DNA of 64,000 nt from Cricetomys ansorgei (GCA_026225945.1 JAMJFZ010000852.1:496001-560000); one strand, 5' to 3'. Counted from the stretch's first letter, positions 1 to 12,020 are shown. The notes: generated from the sequence alone by a model not told the origin. Numbers and translations: made by a program.

Positions 1-129
1 GCTATGTCACCATTATGATGGAGGAACATCTAGGCCCAAGGGAGATTCTTTCCTTGTTGTCTGAAACTATAGGAGAGTGACTACAAGAATTCCTCCACAG
101 CAACTTTGCTCTTCATAAGGAGATCTCAG

Positions 130-345
130 GGAACCAAAATGTCTCTGCCTGGGAGCAGTGAGCAGGTCAGGTGCAGATCATAAGGAAGCAAACTTCTCAA
201 TCACATATTTACATAAAGCCAACACTTGCAGACAATACAAACTACCAAGGCTTAGGCCCTTTCCCCAACAATATACAAAGCAATTATTTTAAAGTTTACA
301 TAAACATAACTAGAAATAAACTTCCCCAATACCTTGCTGACCATT
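130..345. repeat. Left arm of ~200-bp inverted repeat
   Basis: This stretch reappears as its reverse complement at about 2115-2300. Shared blocks include 'ggaagcaa', 'atttacataaagccaacac', 'accaaggcttagg' aligned to 'gccaaggcttagg', and 'ataaacataactaga'. Identity looks like 75-80% by eye with small indels. It may be two copies of one dispersed element in opposite orientation or the ends of a single element. I cannot name the family. Confidence 0.65.
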
Positions 346-2114
346 TTAAGGGTGATCAACATTGTTCTTCTGTGTTAATAAAACCTTCCCTGCTAGTGTC
401 TGTTGACCCATCCTGTATCCCATGTAGTTTTATCACTCGCTTGAGGAGACTTTCTAAGCCAAGGGTCAGAACCTGTCAAGGGTGGGTGGTAAGTACCAAA
501 TCTTTGTGATATCTAAGGTCTGCCTTCCCCATCCTTGGAAGTCCCTGCATTCTGTTTATGACATACTCAGTGGTCCACCACTGAATATCCCTTCAGCAGC
601 AACTGCTCTGAGACATTCTTCAGGCTCCTGGTGCTTTGCTTAAACTTTCTTGAAGTATCCCTGTCTCTGATCTGCCCATGCTTTCCTCACATTGAATCTA
701 CATGCTGAGGTCTACCCAGAGGCTTCTCAGATTGTAAGTGTGCTCCTTTCATTTAGAGCTCCTGAGAGGATCCTTCCCATGCATAACTAGGAATATAGTC
801 ATCACCACTATGTCTGGATTTTGGTAGATAGTTTTGAGAAGTACATCATTAATCTCAAATGAGGATGTTAATGCTAACAGAGAGGAGTTGCTTTCTGTAG
901 TCAATGGCAGTTTTCTGTACTACCCTCAGCAATATTATCCATCCTATGGGAGGCTGAGAATTTTCTCCTTCAGATGATTCTTCACCTGTGAGTCTCACTG
1001 TGATCCACATGACCCTTCTTACCAGAATACCTGAACAGATGCATTAGTCACACTGACAGCCTGAAATTTCTCATGAGGCAGGTGCCAGACAGGACACAAT
1101 GAAACCATGATGAAGTGTGTTTTCTCTTCAAATTGGAGCTGGCACATCTACCAAGGAATCAGTTCTTACCTCCAAAGAGGATGCTAGGGTCTTTAGGAAT
1201 TGAGGTTCAGTAGATGGTTGCTGCTTATCTCTCACTTGAGGGAGCCTTAGGACTTGATCACTTTAAGAGATACATTGATCTCCTTATATACTCAGTCCCC
1301 AGCTGCTAATAAGACACTCACTAAAACCCCATTGCAACAAAATAAAAAAAAAAACAGACAAAAAACCAAAAAACAACCCTTATTGCGCTGTTGCCAGAAG
1401 CTTCATCAGAATCTCATCAATGCAGCTCCCCCACTTTTAAATGATTTCTCTTATTCAGATACTGGCAGAGTCTGGGCTTTTTCGCCATTTATCTGAAGCC
1501 CCTCTCTCCTTTTACTATGTGGCTGCTTGTCCACCTTCTTGGCAAGCATTATAGCTTTCTCTTTGCCTCTTCATTTCTGATTGTTTGGTCACAGCCTGAC
1601 TTAGTGCTTTCCTCTTAACACTCTATTAAAATTGTCCTGAAATTCCAAAAAGTAAAGTCATATTGCAAATAGACAACTGCCATCAAATACTCCTTCAATG
1701 CCAGGCTTATAGTCCATGAACTAGTAGATTATAGTCCATGAACCAATAGATTATTGACCATTTCAAAATATACTTTCAGCTCACTGAAGACAGAATGTGT
1801 TGGCTTCTGGATAGGAATGGCCAAGTGTCTATGACAGTCCCACAGTGAGCATCTCTGATCAACAAGCTATGAATTGCTCATGAAATGAATTTTCAGTAGG
1901 AGAGGCAGGAGACTTCTACAGGAAACAGAAATACTATTGTCACAGGGAGAGCAAATCATGCTTTCTAGTCTCCAAAGAAGGCAGCAGCAAGGTCAGACAA
2001 CAGAGAAAGAGCTAGATATGGACTAGCAGTTACATAGAGTATGAATGGAGGAAGGGAATGAGAAAGTGCTAGGCCTTGACAGAAATGTGCTCATCTGGAC
2101 ACTCAGCTAACCAG
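346..2114. other. Spacer between inverted-repeat arms, no gene seen
   Basis: This is AT-rich non-coding sequence. It holds an A-rich run near 1338-1376 and a short local duplication near 1710-1755 in which 'tatagtccatgaac' occurs twice. No ORF here resembles a known family. It could be the interior of a decayed transposon bounded by the inverted arms, but no transposase or reverse-transcriptase remnant is visible. Confidence 0.4.
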
Positions 2115-2300
2115 AAACCTGTTGGGGAAATCTATCTCTAGTTATGTTTATAGTAGTTGTTTTGCACATTTTTGGGTGAAGGACTGCCTAAGCCTTGGCA
2201 GTTTGTATTATTTGAAGGTGTTGGCTTTATGTAAATCTGTGATTAAGATGGTTGCTTCCTCATAGTCTGCATCTGCTCACTGCTCACCCAAAACATTTGA
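2115..2300. repeat. Right arm of ~200-bp inverted repeat
   Basis: Its reverse complement aligns with 130-345, including the shared blocks around 'ttggctttatgtaaat' and 'aagccttgg'. Together the arms enclose about 1.8 kb. Confidence 0.65.
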
Positions 2301-2554
2301 GTGAGGGCTGCCTCTACAGACAGCAAAAGTCTCACCAGGTATTTAAACCTTAAAACCTCCACTCTCAGTTTTCTAGGTAGAGTGCAAGTATTTTATTTTA
2401 TGTCCTCCATTGAGGAGACACCCCTGTGTGTTTAACTTTTCTGTTTTCCTATTGATCTGTGGGCAAAAAGGCCCTAACATGCCATCAAGTAGCCAATGCT
2501 CTTATCAGGAAAGACATAGTTCTGCCAATTGGGCAAGATGACCATGGGTACATG

Positions 2555-2938
2555 TCTTAGTCGATGTTCTATTGCTGTGACTAGACACCATAATCAAGAC
2601 AACTTTTATAAAGAAAAACATTTAATTGGGGCTGGATTACAGTTTCAGAGGTTTAATTCATTATCATCATGGTGGGACGCATGGTAGCATGCAGGCAGAT
2701 ATGGTAGTGGAGAAGTACCTGAGAGTTCTACATCTGGATCAGCAGGCAGCAGGAAGAGAGAGACACTGGCGTGGCATGGACTTTTGAAACTATAAAGCCC
2801 ACCTTGAGTGACACACTTCCTCTAACAAGGCCACACCTACTCCAACAAGGCCATACCTCCTAATCCCTGTCAAGTAACACCACTCCCTATGACCAAGCAT
2901 TCAAATATATGAGTCATTCCTATTCAAACCACCACAGC
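2555..2938 (+). repeat. Rodent dispersed repeat, 'attgctgtgactagacacc' family
   Basis: It begins with a motif of the type 'ctattgctgtga-agacacca' and continues through 'tttaattggggctgg' and 'cacacctactccaac'. Related copies in this window are at 12335-12760 and 53640-53975 (plus) and 41605-42018 (minus). The family is common in mouse and rat; it may be of non-autonomous DNA-transposon type, but I cannot confirm the name. Confidence 0.6.
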
Positions 2939-2939
2939 A

Positions 2940-5750
2940 CAACTTTTCAAAAAAGAATAACACTGATGTACTTAAAATAATTTGGGCAAGATATAATATC
3001 TTAATATCTTTGTTGCATGGATCTTCTATCTGCCTAAGCAGCCAGACCTGCAGTCTGCCATCTCTGTTTAAATTGTTTGAAGTGTAACCTGGGGCTGGGA
3101 CCCAAAAGAGATATAAAGGATGGCAGTGTGTGTAATACATACAATGAAAGTATATTTGACTTACTAAAATATTCTGTTCTGTGCCAACTCTTATTTGGGC
3201 CTTAGCCCCAATCATCCAGGCACTTTAGCAAAAGGCATTTCCTTCATTAATCACTAGTATACAGGGTGATTTCTCACTGGGAAGACATAATTTCTATTAC
3301 ACTACCAAAGCAGGCACAGCCTCATACAGGGCTCCAAACAGTCTCACCTAACCTTTACCTTAGCACCAAGCCCCTCCCTCTACTCCTACCTAAGCACCAA
3401 CAGCCCCTCCCACTCCTCCTATTTCAGCATCCACAGCTCCAACTACTCCTGCTACTTCAGCAAGCAAAGCCCTGCCTACTAATCTCATCTCAACTCCATA
3501 GCAACTCAGAGCCTACAGGCAGGTTATCTAATAGCAATGCTTAGTGGCCAGGACAGGATGCTGCAGTGACCACAAAGGCTGCATGTCTGCATAAGACAAT
3601 TGAGAAGAGGTGTCAGAGGATGGGCAAAGGCATCTGAGTTGATTTTAAATGGCCCTCAACAATTTCACACAGAGCACATGGGACAGGCCCAACAAGCTGT
3701 TCCTCGATCATGCTCCTCATCCCCCAATCTGGTGTGGAGGCCATTCAACCTGAAGGTGGAGGTATGGCTAGGACACTGAGAACTGAAGGACTATGCTTCC
3801 TGGAGAACACAATGCTGAGTTCCACACACTGACACAGAGTCTTAAGACCTTGGGATCCACTCCAAGAGAAGAGGACAAAGAACCTGTGGGATAGAGTCTG
3901 TGCATATTGTTCCTCCACAGACCATATCTCTGGCTGTGGTTTCCCTCACTGTGATACTCACAATCAGTGCAGGACCAGCCAAATCTCTTGCCAATATCTC
4001 ACATCCTCATTCCTTCTAAATATGGATGCAGACATGTGGAAAACCTGCTTGCTGCTGCTCCACATGGGCATTCCCTCCCTTGCCCTTAGACTGTGAACTC
4101 ACTGAGGCCCTGATTCTACTTCCCGTGTGTCCTGAAACCTCACCAACATCAATGATCACCTGCTTCTCCATTTGCAGGTCAATGGGGCTTTGCTTTATAA
4201 CAGGCCCAATATGAGAACTGAGGTTAGGATGACTTGTACCTGACATTGCAGTTTTGAGGAGGCTCACTGGATAGGACAGAAGCAACTAGAGACATGCTGA
4301 CAAAAGAGGTCGAGCTGTGAGGGAACATACAGCAGCAAGGTCCTCTGGAACGTATCAAGGCACCAAAGCTATATGAGCTTGCATTAGCATAGAGACGGAG
4401 TCTTCCCTCTTCTAATTGTCCTGCCTCTGGTCACTACCTCCATACTCTAGCTCTCAGAAAAGAGAGGGGAACAGGTGTCATGGGGTAAAGAAATGGGTGG
4501 CTCATTAATGACTTGGTTCTACTAATCAGCTCAAAGGGAGGTTCCTGCCCTCTGGGTCGAGGGACAACAGGAAGCAGTGTGCCTCTGGGCAGATAATCAG
4601 TTTGCATAAGTGGCCTCATTATTAGGACAAGCATACAGGATGCAACACAAGAAAAATGATACTTTCTCTGCACAACTGTCTCCCAAGATACAGTTGGACA
4701 TGAAGGTTTGGGGAAACCGAATGCCACCGGCCTTCATTTCTGGGCTCCCTGTTTGCCGGATGCAAAGTTTTCTCAGAGTGCAGCCTGTCAGGTCCTAAGT
4801 GCTCAGTGAGAAGAATCTGTGTTTTCTGTCCTTTGGTGACAGTGCTGCCCTTGGATTCCAGCAATGAATCCTAGTTGGACTGCTGTCACAAAACAGAGCC
4901 TTGGTACACGGAATGGCTTGGTATAGAAACCACTGTAGGTCTCTGTCCATGTGTCTGTGGCTTGTCGTCATTGGGAAGCCTTTGCAGTGCCCAGAAGTCT
5001 TAGCTGCCAGTGAGTTTGCAGAACTGAAAACTCAAACTGTACTCACCAACCTGCAGCTGAAGCAGCAGACCTGGGTTTCAGATCCCAAAGCGCTAGAAGC
5101 CCATACCTAGGACAGAGGAGAAAGACATATTCCAAGTGGAACTTCTCCTCCCCATGGGGTGAAGGGTGGGACACACTGTGGGCTCTGGGGGTGGGGTGGG
5201 GTGGGGCGGGGTAATGGTGCGGGAAGGCAGCTAAATAACGGTACCCGTCAGCTCACCATACTGAGCCACTGTTGGCTTGCAGAGCAAGGCCCACTATGTT
5301 AAGTTTCGACACAACCCACCAACCAGACTGCTATGCTCTCATAAAGGGGGTGGAAGTGAGGTCAGTCCTCTGGGCTAAGCCTCTGTGGCCTTGCTGACAT
5401 GGCCTCAAGTACCTTGGCCTTTAAGGGAGATGGGAAACTGCCAGGAAATGGCTTCTCATGGAGGCTTACATCGGCGCTGTCCTGGTCTGCATTGCACAGA
5501 TCAGTGGTGTTTAGTGTCTGGTGCCCTCGTGTGTGCTTTCTCCATCATTATTTTGGTGTAGGAACGTCTTCCGGGGGATCATGTGGCAAGTCTGGGGTCA
5601 GGCACAGAGTTGACCACCAATGCCCTGGAAGTCTGTGATTAGAGGAGAATCAATGGAAAAGGCCCACAGTGGAGAGGCCTTTTCACAGTCAAGAGGTCTG
5701 TGGAGAGGTTTCCCCAGGCAAGGAAGGATGTGTCTCACCCAGCTCTTTCT
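2940..5750. other. Gene-poor stretch, no supported gene
   Basis: The only notable compositional feature is a C/T-rich, imperfectly repetitive block at 3340-3480 (variants of 'ctcctactcctacc'), which gives a Leu/Pro-rich spurious ORF. A G-rich tract lies at 5185-5212. No splice-bounded coding exon or recognisable protein family was seen on either strand. Confidence 0.45.
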
Positions 5751-5751
5751 T

Positions 5752-5905
5752 TGGTTTGTTTGTTTTGGAGACAGGGTTCTCTGTTGTTAACTCTGGCTGT
5801 CTTGTAACTCACTCTGTAGACCAGGCTGGCCTGGAACTCACAGAGATATGCCTGCCTCTGCCTCCCAAGTGCTGGGTCAAAGGCTTGTGCCACCACTGCC
5901 CAGAG
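5752..5905 (-). repeat. B1 SINE (antisense)
   Basis: It reads as a reverse-complement B1: a poly-T/G start, 'gagacagggttctct', then 'ccaggctggcctggaactc', and a 'ctgcctcccaagtgctgg' end. B1 elements are 7SL-derived SINEs of rodents, so this supports the assignment to a rodent. Confidence 0.9.
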
Positions 5906-6464
5906 ACCCAGCAATTTCTTAAATGAAAAATCCCAAATGTAGATCTGATTCCTTGAGGTTGATTAAGAAGTGTTAGGTGCTGGACATTTTGTAGCTATGT
6001 CTTGCCAGTTACTTTGCAAAGTTTCCGGTGTCTGTCTCCCTCGTGTGTCAGGCCCTTTCCCACCCCCAATCAGAGAGGAAGGGTCTGCATCTCAGGTCCA
6101 GGATATAGTAGTGTTCATCCCTTTAGCTGATAGGCAGCTAGTTTGAGGTGTGCCTTTACAGGGGCTAACACATGTGTGCTAGTGACCTCAGCTGCCGATC
6201 AGAAACTTCCTGGAAACATCTGCTGGTGGGTGCAGAGTCCCTGGAGTATAGAATCCCCTGCTTTGAGGCATGCCAGTAGTGTGAGGCAAACGCCAGCAGT
6301 CATCAGCCACACCCTTCTGTGCCCACTTTGCTGCGGGCATTAAAACTGCTGCTCGCTGCCATGACAAACTGGCCAAGGCGCTGACCCAAACAGTGAGGGA
6401 GACAACTACTGGGAACAGGGCAATGACTATAGACAGCACACATACTCCAGGCTCATTTAGGATG

Positions 6465-6516
6465 TTTATTTATATTATGAGATCAATTTAAAGTAAGGAA
6501 TTAAAATCGGTTTATT
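6465..6516 (-). terminator. Poly(A) signals of the HSFX-like gene
   Basis: Two AATAAA hexamers on the minus strand (TTTATT at 6465-6470 and 6511-6516) lie about 400-450 bases after the stop codon of the HSFX-like reading frame. They are the best candidates for its 3' end. Confidence 0.5.
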
Positions 6517-6627
6517 TACAGAAAAAAAAAAAGCGATATTGTGTTCTCAGTCTTCAGTGGTCCAAGAATTCATTAGCTTTTGTATTTTATTGATAGTGCA
6601 CAGATTATACATGTGTTTTCTGAGTAT

Positions 6628-6738
6628 TCCTCCTCCCCCTCCTCTTTATCCTCCTCCTCCTCTTTCTCCTCCTCCTCCTCCCCTTCCTCACCCTCCTCCC
6701 CCATCTTCCCCTTCTCTCTGTCCTCCAGTTCCTCTTCC
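6628..6738 (-). repeat. (TCC)n tract in HSFX-like 3' UTR
   Basis: This is an interrupted TCC/CTCC tract of about 110 bases. On the transcribed minus strand it reads as GGA repeats, a sequence type able to form G-quadruplex or purine-rich structures. It lies between the stop codon at 6911 and the poly(A) signals, so it would be in the 3' UTR. Confidence 0.75.
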
Positions 6739-6910
6739 TCATTACTGGACTCAATTAGAGATATGGCTGAGATGGCAGCTTACAGGGCGGATCGACAAAT
6801 ATGATACAATAGGCATCATATACCCAAATCGGAGGTGCCCTGAGGAGCCAATGGGCACATGTCCTGACCCTTCCAGTTCATCAGTAGCCGAAGGAGAAAC
6901 TGCTTTGCCA

Positions 6911-7264
6911 TCAGATGGGGCCTTCTTCATGTAGGACTCCCAGCTGCTGAAGTGGAGAGTTGCCTGGGGCACACACAGGGATGTTGCTCTCTTGGCATTT
7001 ACTAGAGGGCGCACTGCAAAGGCTGCCTGGGGATCCCTGCTGGTGGGAGACGCCCTGCTGGGCTTTTCCTTGGCCTTCTGTAATCTCAGGGAACGCCTGG
7101 TAGGTAAAAGTTTCATTTTCTTTGAACTGGGTGCTGCGGCTCGGCATTGTTTGTGAGTGGAAGATGGTGCCTTGGTCTCGGGCGCCCAGGCTTCTCGATT
7201 TGCTCTGCTCAGTGTTCTCCAGGAGCTCCGGCTTGTCTCTCTGAAAGTTGACGTTGTGGTAGAT
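6911..7264 (-). CDS. HSFX-like exon 2 (C-terminal part)
   Basis: The acceptor 'ttttgttttag' ends at 7265 and the exon opens in phase 0 with Ile-Tyr-His-Asn. It supplies the last strand of the DNA-binding domain (NFQRDKP), then a polar tail ending in Glu-Gly-Pro-Ile before the stop at 6911-6913. An ATG at 7145-7147 is internal and not a start. Confidence 0.8.
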   Translation of the reverse strand: MYHNVNFQRDKPELLENTEQSKSRSLGARDQGTIFHSQTMPSRSTQFKENETFTYQAFPEITEGQGKAQQGVSHQQGSPGSLCSAPSSKCQESNIPVCAPGNSPLQQLGVLHEEGPI

Positions 7265-8144
7265 CTAAAACAAAATGGACTAGGTTAGCCAGCTTGAAAT
7301 ACAGCTACACTGACCCAACCTCATTATACTGCTCTTTTTTGTGATGGAGAAAATGACTGGTGGTGTGTGTTGCGTCAGCACTCCAGTAAAGAGAAAGGAG
7401 TCACAGGGGAAGGAGGTGACACATGTATGTATGGGGGACATTTACCTGGCTTCTTGGAGACGGCCTGCTTGCCTGCCTGCCTGCCCTGCCCATATCTAGG
7501 GGCAGCTTGAGTTTAATGTCAAAGTCTGTGACTTGTACCTTTCAGTAAGACAACATCCCCTGGTCAACAAGGAGCTTAAGGCACAACGTTCGTGGGGTGT
7601 GCAGATAGGAAGATGTTATCATCACAAAAAGTGGGAGACAAAGAACTACTACTTTGTATGTTACCATCATTTCTCTGTTCTCTCTGGAGCAGAACGCACA
7701 ATCCTCTGGGCGAATCTTTCTGAACCCATGCAGGTTGAGCTGGCTAATAAAACCCTTCAAGCTTTGCGCTTTAAATATCTTCTCCGAGCTCTTTCGTTGA
7801 AAGGATCTCTCTCTGGAACAGGCCCATGTCACAATCTCGATGGAGTCTCCGTCTTCACTCCACTTCACAGACTCAAAAGCCTCACTCTGCGCTATGACCC
7901 ACAGCTTCCTAGTGAAGGGTAGATGGAGGAGGTCGGTGTCACCTTCCTCCTTGGCTGTAGGTCGGCTTTGGTCTGCAGGTGGGAGGCCGTCTTGGGAGGC
8001 TGGGCTTTGCGTACCGACTTGGTCACCTTGCCTCTCCAAACTATCTCTGGAATCCACCGAGGGGCTCTGGTGAAGAATCACATGGAGTCTCTCTTCCTGG
8101 CTCTTGGCCAATGGGTAGGTCCAGCTTGGGGACACTGTCCTCAC
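6911..8144 (-). CDS. HSFX-like heat shock transcription factor, two exons
   Basis: The frame joins 8144-7665 (160 codons) to 7264-6911 (117 codons plus stop), about 277 residues. The heat-shock-factor winged-helix DNA-binding domain spans residues ~74-172: a start of the form LPFTRKLW, then the recognition-helix region with SLKGFISQLNLHGFRK at ~128-143, completed across the intron by an NFQRDKPELL stretch. This matches the X-linked HSFX type (human HSFX1/2) rather than HSF1/2: no leucine-zipper trimerisation domain follows, and the tail is short and Ser/Gln-rich. The intron inside the domain is at the position typical of HSF genes. Oddity: the open frame starts right after an in-frame TGA (8145-8147), and its first codon is GTG. 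The first in-frame ATG codons are residues 159-160, inside the domain. The start therefore lies in an unseen upstream exon, is non-AUG, or has been lost. Family members are testis-expressed; the target genes are unknown. Confidence 0.8.
7665..8144 (-). CDS. HSFX-like exon 1 (N-terminal and most of DNA-binding domain)
   Basis: The exon ends with two Met codons followed by the donor GTAACA at 7664-7659, and joining to 7264 preserves the frame. A consensus donor (AGAGG then GTGAGT, GT at 8148-8147) lies immediately upstream of the open frame. An upstream exon may therefore end there and splice to an acceptor further inside; one pyrimidine-rich candidate ends in 'cccacctgcag' near 7970. Confidence 0.75.
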
Positions 8145-8149
8145 TCACC

Positions 8150-10185
8150 CTCTTTCTTGCCAGCAGGCGAATTCTCAACTGCGAGACACTAACATCGCCC
8201 AAGGTGGGCCAAAGTGCCTTTGCTTGCAGTAGGGATGCCCAGCGATATAGTGGCCACTAAGTTCTAATGTCAGTAGTGGGGCAACCGTCTGCTGAAGTCA
8301 TCCCTCTCTTTGTTTGTGGTATGATGTCACAAGGTGGCCACATTCAGTCTGGAGAAGGAACTCTGTCCCAGTGGAGGGGAGTCTTCAAAAATGTGCAAAC
8401 TTGTGCAGATTTCCAGAGTTAGTCTCTGTGTTTGTGACAGGACATCTGGCCCACCATGCATCGGGTGAGCAAACAGATACCATTTCTTCTCCCGTTCCTC
8501 GACGGGGAGGCAGGTGGCTGTTTCTTCTGTCTCTACTTTCCTTGGGGGCTAGCCTGTGGTTCAGTCCATGCTTCTGAGTAGCCAATACTGCTCAGGTAAG
8601 AAAGGCAGCTGGATGACTGCACCTCCTAAGCATCGTGTTCTCGCCTTGCCTTAGCCTTCTACTTGTCCACCACACACCCCTATCTCGGTCTTTCACGGGT
8701 CTGTTCCACTTCCTCCTGCTGGCTTGTTGCATCTGGCCACGTAGGTTCTAATAAGGACTGTGTTTCACTACAACATGATCATTTTTGTCCTATTCTGTGC
8801 CCAAGAAGGACATAATAGACATACTGTATTCTAAGCACTCTTATGTGACTAAATGACCATGTGTATTTTGTATCTCCATGTGCACCCAGGCTTGCCACCA
8901 AATCTCCTGTTCTGTGGATCACAATAGAATTGCCACTGGCATCCATCTTTTCTCTCAAGATGACATTTCAATATTCACATAAACACTCAGTATTGAGGCC
9001 CGACCTAAACATATTCTCTCATGAGTAAAGTTCCTACTTCTTTATTGATGAAGACATGACTATGCTAACTCAAACTTGAAAGGTTCCAGGGCATATCTGT
9101 TGATCAGATGAGTGTTTGTGTGTGATGTAGGCAGAAAGGTCCAACTGAAGGTCCACCTTCTGCCACAGATTAGAGACACAATGAAGCCATCTTAGTATCA
9201 ATCTGTGTAGGGAGATACAGGCTTACACTGGGAAGCTACAACTCAGGCTGAAAATGTCCTTTGCCGTCTCACCATTATGTGTACACTTTGAACTCTCTGA
9301 AGGGCCAAACATTGTTTCAAGACAATGGGTGTCAGGGGTTGTAAGAGGGCATTTTCCCCCTTTGTCTCAAAGAACAGAATGAGGGCTTTAAGAAGATCCT
9401 TTCCCAGGTGTCTTTTAGCCTAATGGCTCTCTGTACTTTAGGCATGACTCATGTTTAGATTCAGGCTTGCTTGCTTTCATGTTACTTTTATGCTGGGAGC
9501 AAAGCAGGGGAACAGCAGCTAGCATTGGAAGTTCAGATGTACTACTCACTGGTTAGCAAAGACTAGGATGAGTTTGCCTCATTTTGACAAAGTCATGGGT
9601 GAATGTTTCCTGAATGCCCTTTGCTACTGCTGGGCTTTATCATGCTTGTTGCTACCTTGGTCTCCCTATCTCTCTTGTGATATGGAACGTCTATGAGTGT
9701 CTCTAACCCCTCACTGGGCAGTGTTGTTGGCACACATAACAGTGGTGAGGATTTTCCCTCGAGCAATGCCACTTAGGCAAAGCAACGACCACTCGGTTAA
9801 ACTAGTGATTCAACTGAAAACTCCAGAGAGAAATACCTAAGAAGCATGTATTTTTAGGAACAATAGGTGTTTTTCACATCTAGTCACAGAATTAGATTAG
9901 GATGCTTTGCCAGCTGCCTTGGAATCAGTACTGTAGGAAGAAAACACATTGTTTGCTAGGAACTTGTTTTGTCGGGGTTAGGAAAGCTAGAACAAAAAAG
10001 CTTTCTTGCTTGGGGCCATGAGTTTCACCCATGAAAAACAGACCCATGATCCAGAAAAACCAAATGAGTTTCAGTGCCCATTGTTAGGCTTGAGCTTCCT
10101 TGACCACAAGCAAAATTCTTTCCTGGCCTACATACTCTAAAGCTTACTGATGAGTTTGGCGTGCACCTTAAGGACAGAGAGCTGT
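8150..10185. other. Region upstream of HSFX-like gene, no gene recognised
   Basis: There is no CpG island, no coding exon with family resemblance and no clear young repeat. It presumably contains the HSFX-like promoter, but no strong core element was seen. In-frame ORFs here are short and unsupported. Confidence 0.4.
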
Positions 10186-10189
10186 GCAG

Positions 10190-10831
10190 CAGCTCTATAT
10201 TTTTCTTTTTACCTAAGAAAAGCAAAGAGACACCCTGACCTAAAGCTTTGTAGTCATAATGAACTTGTTTCACTGTGTTAATTAAGAATTGTGTATGGTA
10301 GGATTCTATGATGTGTGCTCATCCCCTGACCACCTGCCAGCTACGAGAAGCTGACTGTGAGAATGCTTGGCTTGCTTAAACTCTGTTAATCTGTAATAGA
10401 AAAACTATTGCTTCTAGGATATAGATGTACTGTGCGGAGAAAATATTTGGGGAACTAGGTGTTTAGGTGTGGGTTTTAAGATAACTTGTTTTTGAAAAAT
10501 TATGGAACGCGTAATCACTAAAATGTAAAACCTGTAATGATTATGTGATGTTTAAGTTTATGATCAAGATGTGATTGTAGTGTGATCTTTCCCCTTCAGG
10601 GGCTTTGTCTAACAATATATAAGATACATGGCAAAAACAGACAGTAGAATTAGTAGGAGAGAATTAGAGGGGAGAGAGAAACTCATGAATAAAGAGAGGA
10701 GTCTGATCCCATCTATAAGAGGTGCAGTTTTGTTCATATTATTTTGCTGACTCTTCCTCTCCATCCTGGGTCGCTGGACTCCTGTCCAGTGCTGGGCTCT
10801 TGTCAGGGCTGGATTTTCGGCACTTTTACAT
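10190..10831 (+). mobile_element. Solo LTR of an endogenous retrovirus
   Basis: The block is homologous to 57449-58155 in reverse orientation. It has LTR architecture: a TATA-like 'caatatataagatac' near 10612-10626, an AATAAA at 10688-10693 about 70 bases downstream, then a U5-like part ending in 'cttttaca' at 10831. The left boundary is uncertain and taken from where similarity to the other copy begins. No gag, pol or env reading frame adjoins it. The family name cannot be given from sequence alone. Confidence 0.7.
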
Positions 10832-11269
10832 ATTTCCTAGTCCTTGTTTCAAGAGAACTGTGTTTTGGGGGCTGGTGAAATGACTTAGCATATGCAGTCA
10901 AGCTTGATTGATGTTCTCAATCAACATGGTGAGATGAGTGTGTTGACATATTTCCTTTTAAGACCCTGCTCTTAGAGAGTAAGAAATAAACTGGAGGCCA
11001 CCGGAATGTCTATGGTGCTGGCTTAGATTCAGTAGTAGATTTCTGTTAAGCAACCTTTGTTTCCCACTTACAGAGGAATTTCCTATGTCTTACACAAATT
11101 CTGTTTTTCTTTTTTTCTTTTTCCTTTAAAAATATTTTTAATTGGAATAGAATGACATCACTTCTCTACTCCATGAGAGGGCACTGCAAGTTACTGTCCC
11201 TTAAACCCCTCCCAGCTCTACCACCATTCAAGTTGATAACTTTTTTCTTTGATTATATTCGTTACACAG

Positions 11270-11271
<2 letters not shown>

Positions 11272-11312
<41 letters not shown>

Positions 11313-11345
11313 GGCACGCACACCACACGGGCACACACACACAGG
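11272..11345. repeat. (CA)n microsatellite
   Basis: An almost pure CA run to about 11310 is followed by an interrupted CA-rich tail. It produces Thr/His and Cys/Val repeat ORFs that are not genes. Confidence 0.95.
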
Positions 11346-11349
11346 AAAA

Positions 11350-12020
11350 CACACACAAAAATTCTGAAGACGGAGAATCATATTTTGTTCTGGGCCTTAT
11401 TATCTGAAGCACTCCACTTTTTGGTCCTGTAGGGAAATGCCAGAGGCAGTTTCTCAGTGCAATGATTTTCTCAGTTCCCATGTTTTGGGGCTTCTGGTGA
11501 CTGTGACACATCCCTGTCAGAACTAAGTCCTCACAATTCAAAGCAGGAAGGAACCTAGACAGAGTGAGCTGAGGTCCCACAACCACTGTTTTTAAAATCC
11601 TCCATGCTTGAAAAATGTAAGGACCTCACCAAATTTCAGCTAGACACTAATATTTCTATCCGCAGCAAATGTTATGCTCATCTTTAATCAAGGAAGCTTT
11701 CTCTTTGCAGCGAATGCTGCTGAATATAGAAACTCATAGCTACTCAAGATGCTCAGAATAGATAATGGTTGCATGCGCAGTCCTGAACAGGACATTTAGA
11801 CCATCCCATCTAAAGCTTGAGAAGCAGGGTGGGGACATTGAGTAATAGGGCGCAGAAAAATATCAGCTCCAGATGATGATGTGAAATGTGGTCTTCAGAT
11901 TCTAATACAGCAATTGCAAGCAAGACCTCACAGAAGCTGTGCTTATGGTCCTGTGTAAGACTGTGTAAGACTAGGCCTATCAGCAGCCAGTCTTGAATCA
12001 GGGAGGGGTTCTTGAAGCTT
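11350..12020. other. Non-coding stretch with a decayed dispersed repeat
   Basis: There is no gene. The part from about 11700 to 12010 has the look of a decayed rodent interspersed repeat ('cccatctaaagcttgagaag' and 'acctcacagaagctgtg'), but I cannot name it with confidence. Confidence 0.35.

Noticed and set aside
7533..8260. Plus-strand ORFs opposite the HSFX-like exon 1
   Set aside because: They are antisense shadows; the minus-strand frame has the conserved domain and correct splicing.
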